Below are positions 1 through 10,405 of a stretch of 64,000 nucleotides of DNA, in pieces. The position numbers and the translations under genes are program-made. Source of the DNA: Xiphophorus maculatus. Taxonomy: Eukaryota; Chordata; Actinopteri; Cyprinodontiformes; Poeciliidae. The stretch lies in assembly GCF_002775205.1 (NCBI RefSeq), contig NC_036447.1, positions 23,542,501 to 23,606,500 of the forward strand. Reading direction: 5' to 3'. Under the pieces are notes generated by a model, which was not told where the DNA came from, did no database searches, and was given only the letters and a program-made list of their open reading frames with translations. Numbering within the stretch: the first letter of the stretch is position 1; every line of letters begins with the position of its first letter.

Positions 1-1265
1 ACTGTCACTATGTCCTCACGGTGAATATGAAACAGATACTCTATGAAAAGATTGACCTCCTAAACCTTCTCCCTGTTGTCCTAGTTGTCTGCAGAAATGC
101 ACCACTCCATGTCAAAAACAACCAATCAGAGCCAAGAGGAGGATCTTAGCGCTGTCAATCAATGCTCATGTACAATCTGTTCACTGTACAGGGGAGCAAC
201 CTGTTATGTGAGCTTGTTCAAATTTTCAGGCTAAGCTCACAGTTTTCTCAGAACTTCCTATTTCAGCTTTAAGCAGTTTATCTCAGAGTTTGTGATCAAA
301 TCTTCAACCAGCTTACTAAGTTCAGCTACAATAGAGTCTAAAAATGATTTGATTCATCTGAATCATTTGAGGTAATAACATAAACAATGAGAAACATAAA
401 CATTCATCTCACTTCTACTGTTGAAAATGCCAACTCTTGTTGGTCCATAACCTGCAATCTGAACCTTGGTGCCGCTGAAACACAAGAAAAAGAAAACTAA
501 AAATAAGTCACATTAAGAAAAACAACTAACTGTGGGAAACCAAATATTCCTGCATGAACTTTGCCTCATCTTGCAGATCAAGAACCAAGTTCTGAATCTT
601 GAGAAGATAAAACTTACAGTAGGAGAGTATCTGGACAGTCAGGCAGTTTGATTGGTCGGATTGTTGTTTTATCTGACAGCTTCAGGAGCATAATCTCATG
701 TTCACGACCGTTGCAGTCTCTATAAATTTTACGTTGAGTGATTGTATAAGTCATCTTTGCAGCTGTTTTAGGATGAACTCCTACATGTACCTCATTAACC
801 CTGGGCAAAGAAAACACAATTATTAGAGAAACAGAGTTATAGGTGATTTTTCAGTAAAACTTATCCTCACTCACCATCCTCGATCTGACTCCCAGCAGTG
901 AGTTGCAGTCAGAACCCACTGATCACTGATCAGAGATCCTCCACACATATAATGCTTTTTTCCATTAGATCTAAGGATATTCACATGATACTGACGTTCA
1001 TCATCTCTACAAGTCTGACCTCCAATGATTCTCTTCTGCAGAGACACTGAGCTCACTGCAACACCTGGACAAGAAAGTTGCTGGTTTTAGCAAATTAAAT
1101 CCACACAGTAGAAATAAGGAACCAACATGACAGCTTTATAATGAAAACAGTAAAACACAGATCAACATAACTCATAGCGTTCAGAGCCAGTGGAAGAGTA
1201 TCCAGTGTCTCCAGTGTGTCCAACTCACCCAGCCCCAGCAGCAGCAGAACCTTCAGCAGAGCCAT
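1..1265 (-). CDS. Trypsin-fold serine protease, copy A (5' part; gene runs off the left edge)
   Basis: Exons on the minus strand: 1265-1229 (signal peptide, starts MALLKVLLLLGL), 1064-875, 800-618 and one from 474 with an uncertain end near 410. The final two exons must lie left of the window, by comparison with copy B. The protein shows a leucine-rich secretory signal, an activation site after Lys-Arg followed by IIGG (mature N-terminus of peptidase S1), and the His loop TATHCW (His68). At the catalytic-Asp position the motif reads HEIMLLKL, so residue 111 is Glu. Introns have GT-AG ends that are identical in copy B. One visible protein difference from copy B is Glu for Thr just after HCW. 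I would call this a secreted S1 protease paralogue, possibly of low activity. The exact subfamily is not recognisable to me. Confidence 0.8.
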
Positions 1266-3113
1266 TGCTGGTCCAGCTTCCTGTGAATGTCTGCAGTCCT
1301 GCAGCAGCTTTTAAACTCTGTTCACAACTTCCTGCTGGACAGGAAGCCACCAATCACAAGTTGGACCCTGATCTGTCCAATCACATGACATCAATCTGTT
1401 TCCTAACATATATAACACTAAGAATTTAGACTTGACTGGAAAATGTGTTTAGAGACATGGACTTGACTTTACTTGAAAAGACTTGCTATTTAACATATAA
1501 TCTTAAGTTTAAAACACATTATTTATAAATTTGGACCCATTAATCAGGTGTATTATAGTCTATTTTTGCCCCCACACCAAGTATTGCTTGTCTAGGTGAT
1601 AAGAAAAAAAGTCTCTTAAGTTTTTTAAAAATAATTTGCACTTCAAGTATCTCTGTTGCGCTGAGCGTTTCACTGTCGGAGCAGAGTAATTCCTGAAAGA
1701 TGGGTTTATCGTTGATGCATTTAACAGGTCACAAGCCGGAGCGTGGACCAATCACACCACTGGCGCCTCTGTGCTTTGCCTCGCAAGTTGTCGCTGCTTG
1801 ATGTCCAAAGTTTTCCTCAGCATAAATTGCATGCGCGTCGTTTCACTCAAACTGAACACAGGCTGACCTGTATGGATATTTTCATCAACCCCCTGTGAGG
1901 ACTTATGTTTCCTTTCTGTTCGTTAGCTCTGCTTGTGCAGCTCTATGTTATAACCTGTAGTTGTGTTTTCAGTGGTGTGTGTTGAGGAGCGGTGAGAATG
2001 ATTTATATTTTTTAAACAAAGAATTATGTGCGGCGTTTACATCACTCTGCCCGGCTCTGTTTTTGTGTGTGATAAAGTATAAATGTGGAAACTTCAGGAA
2101 CTCACACAAAAATATCTAATTATGAGTAATTTTGTTTACTTTTGCCATTAAGTTTAAATGTGTCATCTACATTTTCAAGAGTCTGTTTACTTTCCCGTGT
2201 TTTCAAAGGTATTTCTTATATTATAGGTAATGGGAGAAGGGACAAGGAGCAGTGGCATGAAATAATGAGACAAACTGGTGATTAACAGTCTGTGATTTGA
2301 CTAATTAGAGACGTCATTACATATTAATCTGCTAATCGGAAAAAAAACATCTGTTTTATGTGGCTAAAATTTGGTTTGATGTAAAGTGGAGCTAATGTGC
2401 TAACAAATGGCAGGTTAAAGCCAAACAAAAATACAAAAAAATAGAAAAAAAGCCCTGATGCTACATTGTGAAAAATTAAAATATCCATTGAAAAAGAAAC
2501 TATGAATCCTGTGACTTTATAGACCAAATATGTTACAAGGAATTTATAATGAACACTCTGTTATGGACAAAAGGACTCTTTGTCTTTTCTCTTAGCGTTT
2601 TATCTGCTCACACACAAGCTGTATCCTAATGTGTCATTTCCTTTATCCTTACGTGTACATATGTGCGTGCACATATGTATGTGTCTGTGTGTGTGTGTGT
2701 GTGTGGGGTGAGCATGCAAGCTGCTAAAAGAGATAGAGGTAAACAAAGAATTATGTAATCCTAACAACCCTCCTGATGGGGTGGCACAGATACCACAACA
2801 CCATAACCACTAAGTGTGGTTGGTGCAGGTGGATGCTAAGCTAAAATATGGCGGACTGTTCTTTCTAAGCGTCGCATTGTCCCATGGCTCCCACACAGAG
2901 CGCCATGTCTCCAGTAGTGACCCCCAGCCCTCAGTGTTGCAACAGTCTGGACACGTCCCACAAAGCTAAGCTAATGTGATAATAAGATTGAAGACATTAA
3001 ATATGGTAAAAAAAATGGCTTAAGCCAATGAGTAAAAACATATCACATTCAATATGATTCTCAAATAAGCCGATCAAACATGATAAAAATATTACTAATT
3101 TCAGGGGAAAGAA
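1..3113. repeat. Segmental tandem duplication, left copy
   Basis: This stretch reappears from 4571 with an offset of 4570 bp. The first 1.37 kb (protease exons 4 to 1, their introns and the promoter) differ at about ten bases by eye. Similarity continues past the gene, with indels, to about 3108-3113, where TTTCAGGGG ends the match. The 3114-4570 segment holds the last two exons of copy B. Its counterpart for copy A must lie left of the window. Confidence 0.93.
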
Positions 3114-3983
3114 GAAATAATTAGCTCCAAGCTAATTTTTACTTTAATCCTCAATTTAAGCATTTTCGTCCCACATTAAACATTTAGTTAGTGAGTTAAA
3201 TATTTACCTATATTTTTTACTCAAAGCTAAATATTTAGTTTGAAACTGTTGCATTTATACATCAATGAATATCGTGGTGAAAACATGATTATGATGTTAG
3301 GAAGAAAAAATTACCGTAGTTCATTGTTCTGTTGGGTTAAATTACTGCAGCAAACAAGTTTACTGTGAGTTTATGTAACATATGAGTCAAGCCATGTAGT
3401 TTATATTCAATATTCTTTTTTTAATCAAAGCCAAAGTCTTTTTATTATCTAATTATTATAAGATATATTAAAATATGAATCACCCTTTCGTCCAGATCCA
3501 AAATGTTTGACTTCTGGACAGGTCTTCATATCTGTTTTTGGAAGGTGTCCGAAATTCAAGTTATTACTTAGAAATATTTTTGCTCAAAACCCATCAGGAT
3601 TTACCAGATGGTTTACAAATGATAAAATTGTTTCCTAAACTGCTTGGTCAATACAATGACAATTTTAACAGTCTATAAAGCCAACAATGTGTTCAATAAT
3701 TTAGAATCTGTTATTTTCTTAACTAATAATCAGAAATAAGCACAAGAGAGACAATCTGATCAGATAACAGACATTTATTTTCTAGTCATGTGACAGTGGA
3801 TATAATTACAGATTATTAAGTAAACAGCAGCTTTACTTGAGAAATAATATATTAACACAGATTAGCTTGTGAACAATAATTTTAATTCCCAAGGAATTCA
3901 GCTATAAATCAGAAAATGAGTCAAGTGAAAACTGAAATTTAAAGATTGACTTGAACTTTGTAATTTTGTGATGCTGGGAACAT
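1310..3983. other. Intergenic spacer between the two protease genes
   Basis: No coding exon found. From 1310 to 3113 it is duplicated DNA with a (TG)n tract near 2690. From 3114 to 3983 it is AT-rich, single-copy in the window, and holds no recognisable gene or element. Short open frames here lack family motifs. Confidence 0.6.
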
Positions 3984-4031
3984 ATGCATTTAGCCACAAT
4001 TCACCCACTGAGAAACCCAGGATTTCTTTGG

Positions 4032-5835
4032 TTATATAATTGGATTAATTGTGTCATCTATCCACTTCTTGTAGGCACAGACGTCCATGAAACCAGTTGG
4101 TGTAGCGTGTGCATACATAGAATCTCCAGTGAAGGCCTGGACGCCATACAGCCTGTTCCTGAACACCCATCCTCCACCAGAGTCGCCCTGTCACAAACAC
4201 AAAGCTTTCAGTTGTTATGCTGCTGTGATTTATCCAGTAAAATAAACATCAAGCTTTTGTGCAGAAAATAGTTTAAAGACCGACATACAGCAGATGTGTC
4301 CTTCTTGGTGGTTTTCGCACTGTACCAATTCTGGTAACTGTACATAAGGTACTTGCATCTTGACAATACCTCTTCCATCTTGTCATTTTTATCAATCTTT
4401 AACTCTGCACACTGAAGATCATCAGAAAGATGTGTGACTGTTGAGAAAAAGCAGCATAAACACGTAAGGTCTGTTGAAGTGTTGACACATTTTGCTCAGG
4501 CTATCACCTTGTTTGTGTGTCATTAAACTGCAGTATGTTACTTGTATAAAATGCTTTATTTAAAATCAAAACTGTCACTATGTCCTCACGGTGAATATGA
4601 AACAGATACTCTATGAAAAGATTGACCTCCTAAACCTTCTCCCTGTTGTCCTAGTTGTCTGCAGAAATGCACCACTCCATGTCAAAAACAACCAATCAGA
4701 GCCAAGAGGAGGATCTTAGCGCTGTCAATCAATGCTCATGTACAACCTGTTCACTGTACAGGGGAGCAACCTGTTATGTGAGCTTGTTCAAATTTTCAGG
4801 CTAAGCTCACAGTTTTCTCAGAACTTCCTATTTCAGCTTTAAGCAGTTTATCTCAGAGTTTGTGATCAAATCTTCAACCAGCTTACTAAGTTCAGCTACA
4901 ATAGAGTCTAAAAATGATTTGAATCATCTGAATCATTTGAGGTAATAACATAAACAATGAGAAACATAAACATTCATCTCACTTCTACTGTTGAAAATGC
5001 CAACTCTTGTTGGTCCATAACCTGCAATCTGAACCTTGGTGCCGCTGAAACACAAGAAAAAGAAAACTAAAAATAAGTCACATTAAGAAAAACAACTAAC
5101 TGTGGGAAACCAAATATTCCTGCATGAACTTTGCCTCATCTTCCAGATCAAGAACCAAGTTCTGAATCTTGAGAAGATAAAACTTACAGTAGGAGAGTAT
5201 CTGGACAGTCAGGCAGTTTGATTGGTCGGATTGTTGTTTTATCTGACAGCTTCAGGAGCATAATCTCATGTTCACGACCGTTGCAGTCTCTATAAATTTT
5301 ACGTTGAGTGATTGTATAAGTCATCTTTGCAGCTGTTTTAGGATGAACTCCTACATGTACCTCATTAACCCTGGGCAAAGAAAACACAATTATTAGAGAA
5401 ACATAGTTATAGGTGATTTTTCAGTACAACATTTCCTCACTCACCATCCTCGATCTGACGTCCAGCAGTGAGTTGCAGTCAGAACCCACTGATCACTGAT
5501 CAGAGATCCTCCACACATATAATGCTTTTTTCCATTAGATCTAAGGATATTCACATGATACTGACGTTCATCGTCTCTACAGGTCTGACCTCCAATGATT
5601 CTCTTCTGCAGAGACACTGAGCTCACTGCAACACCTGGACAAGAAAGTTGCTGGTTTTAGCAAATTAAATCCACACAGTAGAAATAAGGAACCAACATGA
5701 CAGCTTTATAATGAAAACAGTAAAACACAGATCAACATAACTCATAGCGTTCAGAGCCAGTGGAAGAGTATCCAGTGTCTCCAGTGTGTCCAACTCACCC
5801 AGCCCCAGCAGCAGCAGAACCTTCAGCAGAGCCAT
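4032..5835 (-). CDS. Trypsin-fold serine protease, copy B (complete, six exons)
   Basis: Minus-strand exons: 5835-5799, 5634-5445, 5370-5188, 5044 to about 4980, 4411-4289 and 4187-4032 (stop TAA at 4034-4032). Visible in order: signal peptide (residues 1 to about 16), Lys-Arg then IIGGQTC (activation site and mature end), TATHCW with catalytic His68, HEIMLLKL with Glu111 where S1 proteases have Asp102 (chymotrypsin numbering), KVQIAGYG, and GDSGGGW with the catalytic Ser. KKDTSAGDSGG places Asp at position 189, which in trypsin selects Arg/Lys. Cysteines expected at 136, 182, 191, 201 and 220 are absent, and 214-216 reads A-F-T instead of S-W-G. The exon 4 donor is unclear: exon 5 is phase 0 at both ends, but the best GT in exon 4 is in another phase. 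Likely a secreted paralogue with altered or lost catalysis. S1 family certain, function unknown. Confidence 0.82.
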
Positions 5836-5877
5836 TGCTGGTCCAGCTTCCTGTGAATGTCTGCAGTCCTGCAGCAG

Positions 5878-5930
5878 CTTTTAAACTCTGTTCACAACTT
5901 CCTGCTGGACAGGAAGCCACCAATCACAGT
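5878..5930 (-). promoter_or_regulatory. Probable core promoter of protease copy B
   Basis: On the minus strand, a TTTAAAAG TATA-like box (about 5886-5878) lies some 45 bp upstream of the start codon. An inverted CCAAT box (5920-5924 on the plus strand) and two ETS-type GGAA cores lie just upstream. The same block is present before copy A (about 1308-1360). Inferred from motif spacing only. Confidence 0.4.
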
Positions 5931-6125
5931 GTTATGTATGTGATAAAACAATACATTATTCAATGGCACTATTTTGTGTTCTATGTGGAAGAATACCAAA
6001 TGTGGTATCAGCGCATTGATCTCACTATGTTCCTGGGAAAAATGTCTAATAAACTAAGTCACGTTTCACTGAGGTTCTGTTGAGTTTATATAGTTAATTT
6101 ATGAGCAGAAACATAACACACATGA
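5931..6125. other. Insertion specific to the right duplicate, next to the protease promoter
   Basis: The two copies match up to CACCAATCACA (5920-5930) and resume similarity at about 6126, leaving about 190 bp in the right copy where the left has only a few tens of bases. No clear terminal repeats or target duplication. It could equally be a deletion from the left copy. Confidence 0.6.
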
Positions 6126-7021
6126 CTGACACCGATCTGTCCCTAACGTCAATAACACTAAGACTTTAGACTTGACTGGAAAAAGTGTTCAGAGACATGG
6201 ACTTGACTTCTACATCAATACCTTGGGACTTGAGTTGGACTTGAACCTGTTTACTTGAAAAGACTTGCTATTTAACATATAATCTTAAGTTTAAAACACA
6301 TTATTTAGAAATTTGGACCCATTAATCAGGTGTATTATAGTCTATTTTTGCCCCCACACCAAGTATTGCTTGTTTAGGTGTTAAGAAAAAAAGTCTCTTA
6401 ATGTTTTTTAAATAATTTGTACTTCAAGTATCTCTGTTGCGCTGAGCGTTTCACTGTCGGAGCAGAGTAATTCCTGAAAGATGGGTTTATCGTTGATGCA
6501 TTTAACAGGTCACAAGCCGGAGCGTGGACCAATCACACCACTGGCGCCTCTGTGCTTTGCCTCGCAAGTTGTTGCTGCTTGATGTCCAAAGTTTTCCTCA
6601 GCACAAATTGCATGCGCCTCGTTTCACTCAAACTGAACACAGGCTGACCTGTATGAATATTTTCATCAACCCCCTGTGAGGACTTATGTTTCTTTTCATC
6701 AAGGTAGGAGTCAAGAATAGAACCCATTGCGTTAGCTCTGCTTGCACAGCTCTAATATAACCTGTAGTTGTGCTTTAAGAGGTGTACATTGAGGAGCGGT
6801 GAGAATGATTTATATTTTTGAATAAAGAAATATGTCCGACGTTTACATCTCTCTGCCCGACACGACTCTGTTTCTGCACTGATAATGTTTATGTATGTGG
6901 TCCCGTTTGGCCGGTAAAGCTCTTCCACCTGTGGAGAAGCTCCACAGGGTTCAGCCTGTGGAGGAGCTTTCACACTCACCTCAGTGTCGCGCATTACGCT
7001 GGTTTTATTAGGCCGCAGCAG

Positions 7022-7598
7022 TAATCGTAGTGTTTCTTATTATTATGCTTCCTATAAATGAATTGGCTTTTGGGAGGCTTTTTCATATTCAAAAACTCAC
7101 CAAACTTAGTGGACCTGTCAAGTCTGTGTGAAAATTACGTAGTTTAAAGTCGGTGCAAAAATTGCACAAGAAACAGCTCAACAGCGCCACCTGGCAACTT
7201 TCAAAAAACTCTCCGCATTGACCTTAGTTCATCGTACAGGCATGAAAATTGGTACACTGATAGAGCTCCCCACAACATACTAGAAAATCAATTAATGTCA
7301 TAGTGCAAGTCAAACAGGAAGTCGCCCATTTTGTATTGAAGCTCTGATTTTGACCCCGTGTACATCCTTCACATTTGATCTAACAGGTGGTCAGGTTGAC
7401 AAATGAGGTTAGACAGGAATCTCCACGGACTATGATGTTTGCAGATGACATTGTAATCTGTGGTGAGAGCAGAGAACAGGTGGTGGAAAATCTCAAGAGT
7501 TTTTCCCTAAAGGCTTGCCCTGGACAAAAAAACAAAGTCCAAGGAACAAAAATAAACCCAAACCAAAGACATGAAAAGACCATGAAGAAACCAGAGAG
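7022..7598. mobile_element. Repeat-derived insertion in the right duplicate
   Basis: Absent from the left copy, which has about 200 bp of unrelated sequence at the same place. It looks like dispersed fish repeat DNA and ends with a reverse-transcriptase fragment (7384-7500). Confidence 0.55.
7384..7500 (+). pseudogene. LINE reverse-transcriptase fragment with the FADD active-site motif
   Basis: The plus-strand frame reads TMMFADDIVICGESREQVVE. FADD (7438-7449) is the F/YxDD metal-binding box of reverse transcriptases, here in the form used by non-LTR retrotransposons. Only about 40 residues remain; the fingers, thumb and endonuclease are missing. A dead fragment carried by the 7.0-7.6 kb insertion. 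Confidence 0.75.
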
Positions 7599-8466
7599 AA
7601 GGGACGAGTAGCAGTGGCATGAAATAATGAGTCAAACTGGTGATTAGCAGTCTGTGATTTGACTAATTAGAGACGTCATTACATATTCATCTGCTAATCG
7701 GAAAAAAAACATCTGTTTTATGTGGCTAAAATTTGGTTTGATATAAAGTGGAGCTAATGTGCTAACAAAGATGCCAAACATAAATGCAAAAAAATAGAAA
7801 AAAAGCCCTGATGCTACATTGTGGAAAAACTAAAATATCCATTGAAAAAGAAACTATGAATCCTGTGACTTTATAGACCAAAAATGTTACAAGGAATTTA
7901 TAATGAACACTCTGTTATGGACAAAAGGACTCTTTGTCTTTTCTCTTAGCGTTTTATCTGCTCACACACAAGCTGTATCCTAATGTGTCATTTCCTTTAT
8001 CCTTACGTGTACATATGTGCATGCACATATGTATGTGTCTGTGTGTGTGTGTGTGTGTGGGGTGAGCATGCAAGCTGCTAAAAGAGATAGAGGTAAACAA
8101 AGAATTATGTAATCCTAACAACCCTCCTGATGGGGTGGCACAGATACCACAACACCATAACCACTAAGTGTGGTTGGTGCAGGTGGATGCTAAGCTAAAA
8201 TATGGCGGACTGTTCTTTCTAAGCGTCGCATTGTCCCATGGCTCCCACACAGAGCGCCATGTCTCCAGTAGTGACCCCCAGCCCTCAGTGTTGCAACAGT
8301 CTGGACACGTCCCACAAAGCTAAGCTAATGTGATAATAAGATTGAAGACATTAAATATGGTAAAACAAAATATGGCGTAAGCCAATGAGTAAAAACATAT
8401 CAAATTCAATATGATTCTCAAATAAGCCGATCAAACATGATAAAAATATTACTAATTTCAGGGGGA

Positions 8467-8961
8467 AAAGAAATGGAAAAGTACAGTAGCACTTGTGGAG
8501 GAAAAAGAGGAAAACCTACCAGTACAGCAAAATGTAAGGGTAACTCAGGGTAAAATCTGCCCTTCAGCCCACATTTGCTGCTCCAGATGCAGTACCATTG
8601 GTTAGAGTGGTAACATAGTCACATAGTGCATTCACCCAATCACTGCATCTGGAATGGTTATACAAGCCTGCTCCAGCTTTCCCAGTCAGGTCTGAGGGGG
8701 GGAGCTGTAGACAGAGGTGCTAATGGTTTGTGCTTCCAAACAACTAGTTCTATCTTTGTTTGCTATGCACTTTTAAGACTCACAATATAACAATTATTTG
8801 GATCTGAACACCCACTGATCTTGGAGCCATGAAGCTGACATGCACTGAACTGTAAATGGAACTGGTGAGTTGCGAACACAATGTAGTTTGTTTGTTTAGC
8901 ATGGTAGCTAATGCTAATTGTTTGGCTGGCATCTGCAGTTAATTGTCACAAGATCAAACTT
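8467..8961. other. Spacer with an imperfect inverted repeat
   Basis: No gene seen. Arms of 12 bp (TCCAGATGCAGT at 8582-8593 and its complement at 8642-8653) form a possible hairpin with a 48-base loop that is itself partly self-complementary. Confidence 0.5.
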
Positions 8962-10029
8962 CTGCTATGAGGACACCGGTGTCACAAGATCAAAGGTAAT
9001 GAGATAAATGCTGATATCTTTATTTTGTCTTAAAGATTAGTTACTGGATATAATTATATTTATTCCTGTATACAATAACTGAGAAAAGTCTACTTAAGTA
9101 GCAGGCTAGTAATTTACTGGTCCTGTTCATTTGAATATTTGTTTGTCCTGCATAGAGGTAAATATAAGTTAAATATAAATATGTTACTTATACGTATGGA
9201 AATTTAGTAAATTAGAATTTAAAGGCAATTTATTTCACTTAATTATATTCATGTAGTGAATAAAGTCAAATGCATATCAGAATATTTCACACACTACACA
9301 AATATTATCGACCAGCAACATGACTTAGGAATTTGATTGGAACCTGTTAGGGGCAGAACAGATACTGTGAGAACCACCGCAGAGATAGTTCTTATGGATT
9401 AACGACATTCTCTTAAACTGTGCTAATATACTTCTTGGGAAAAGACGTAGTATAATCAGAAAGCAGCCCATTTTGAATAGCATTTTTTCTGGTACATAGT
9501 GTTATTTTAATTTAAATGCCACCTTAAACACTTGCATGTTAGTCAATCAGGGTTTCTGCAGGTTTCGCCAACTCAACTTTAAGGCTTTAAGACCATTATG
9601 AATTCAATGTAAGGCATGGAACAAGACAGAAAATTAATCATATCGTATGGGTAGCCAACAAAAGTGTGCAGAGTGTCAGGACGAACATCGTTCAGCCAAC
9701 TGGCAATCACTTTAAACTTAACCATGATGGACGAGAGTAAACTAGCTAGCTTTAGCCGCTGTTAGCAGCTAGTTACTTATAGCTGCAGCTGCCTCGAGTC
9801 ACAAAAGGCAATGAAGATGTTTGCAAACCTCTCAAAGAAAAAAGAAATCCACATAGAACATACAAAGGTAAATAGTCTTGCCACAACAAAATTTAAGACT
9901 TGTGATTAACGTATTTATATCTTTTCAATGAATTTAAGATATTTTAAGGTCTTATTGTTAGATGAATTTTAAGGATGCAAGGACACCCTGGTCAATGGGT
10001 CCACAAGGACACCGGTGTCCTCATAGCAG
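8962..10029. mobile_element. 1.07-kb element with perfect 22-bp terminal inverted repeats
   Basis: Positions 8962-8983 are the exact reverse complement of 10008-10029. Each end contains the self-complementary core GACACCGGTGTC next to CTCATAGCAG or its complement. No open frame inside resembles a transposase, so it would be non-autonomous. No clean target duplication is visible. The left end is also flanked by a direct repeat, GTCACAAGATCAAA (8945-8958 and 8981-8994). A second, hAT-like element appears nested inside at 9548-9990. Confidence 0.6.
9548..9990. mobile_element. hAT-like non-autonomous element, nested
   Basis: It begins CAGGGTTTCTGCAGG and ends GCAAGGACACCCTG, imperfect inverted termini of a kind common in fish genomes. 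The interior has recurrent TTTAAGRC-type words near both ends. Flanks TAGTCAAT (9540-9547) and TGGTCAAT (9989-9996) match at 7 of 8 bases, which fits an 8-bp hAT duplication if the right boundary is two bases in. No coding capacity. Confidence 0.5.
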
Positions 10030-10363
10030 GTAAGGGGTTAAACAATGTCTGAATGGTTGGTACAGATCTAGGCTAAATATTTCCCATACCTACTTCAAAA
10101 TGTGAACTTCTTTCTGAGATCTGGGTGATCATTAGATGTCTAAATGCAGACCTGTTGTTAGCTGACACTGACTGGTGAAAAAATAAAATAAAGAAAATAG
10201 AAGCTGCTGTCAGTCTTGAACTCAGGACCCTCCAAATATTAGTCCAGTACTTTCCTAACAGACACATCTGACAGGAAGTCCACCCATTAACTTATCCATC
10301 GAAGCAGTCACCGGGTGAAAGGCAGAGTACACCAAGGAAAAGTCAAGAAACGCACACACACAG

Positions 10364-10371
10364 CCCCCCCC

Positions 10372-10402
<31 letters not shown>

Positions 10403-10405
10403 ACC
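10364..10405. repeat. 25-base C homopolymer followed by (AC)n
   Basis: An uninterrupted run of about 25 C (10364-10388) directly followed by (AC)n. On the minus strand this is a 25-G run with G-quadruplex potential. The length may be affected by assembly error. Confidence 0.85.

Larger units (their letters stand above)
4571..8466. repeat. Segmental tandem duplication, right copy
   Basis: Matches 1-3113, with three extra segments: about 190 bp after 5930, about 40 bp near 6690-6730, and about 570 bp replacing roughly 200 bp between 7000 and 7598. The match ends near 8466, where the sequence stops following the left copy. The (TG)n tract at about 2686-2704 recurs near 8040-8058. Confidence 0.93.

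Noticed and set aside
1190..1429. Plus-strand frame antisense to the protease first exon (also 5760-6083)
   Set aside because: It is the reverse reading of the signal-peptide exon and promoter; the minus-strand gene explains it.
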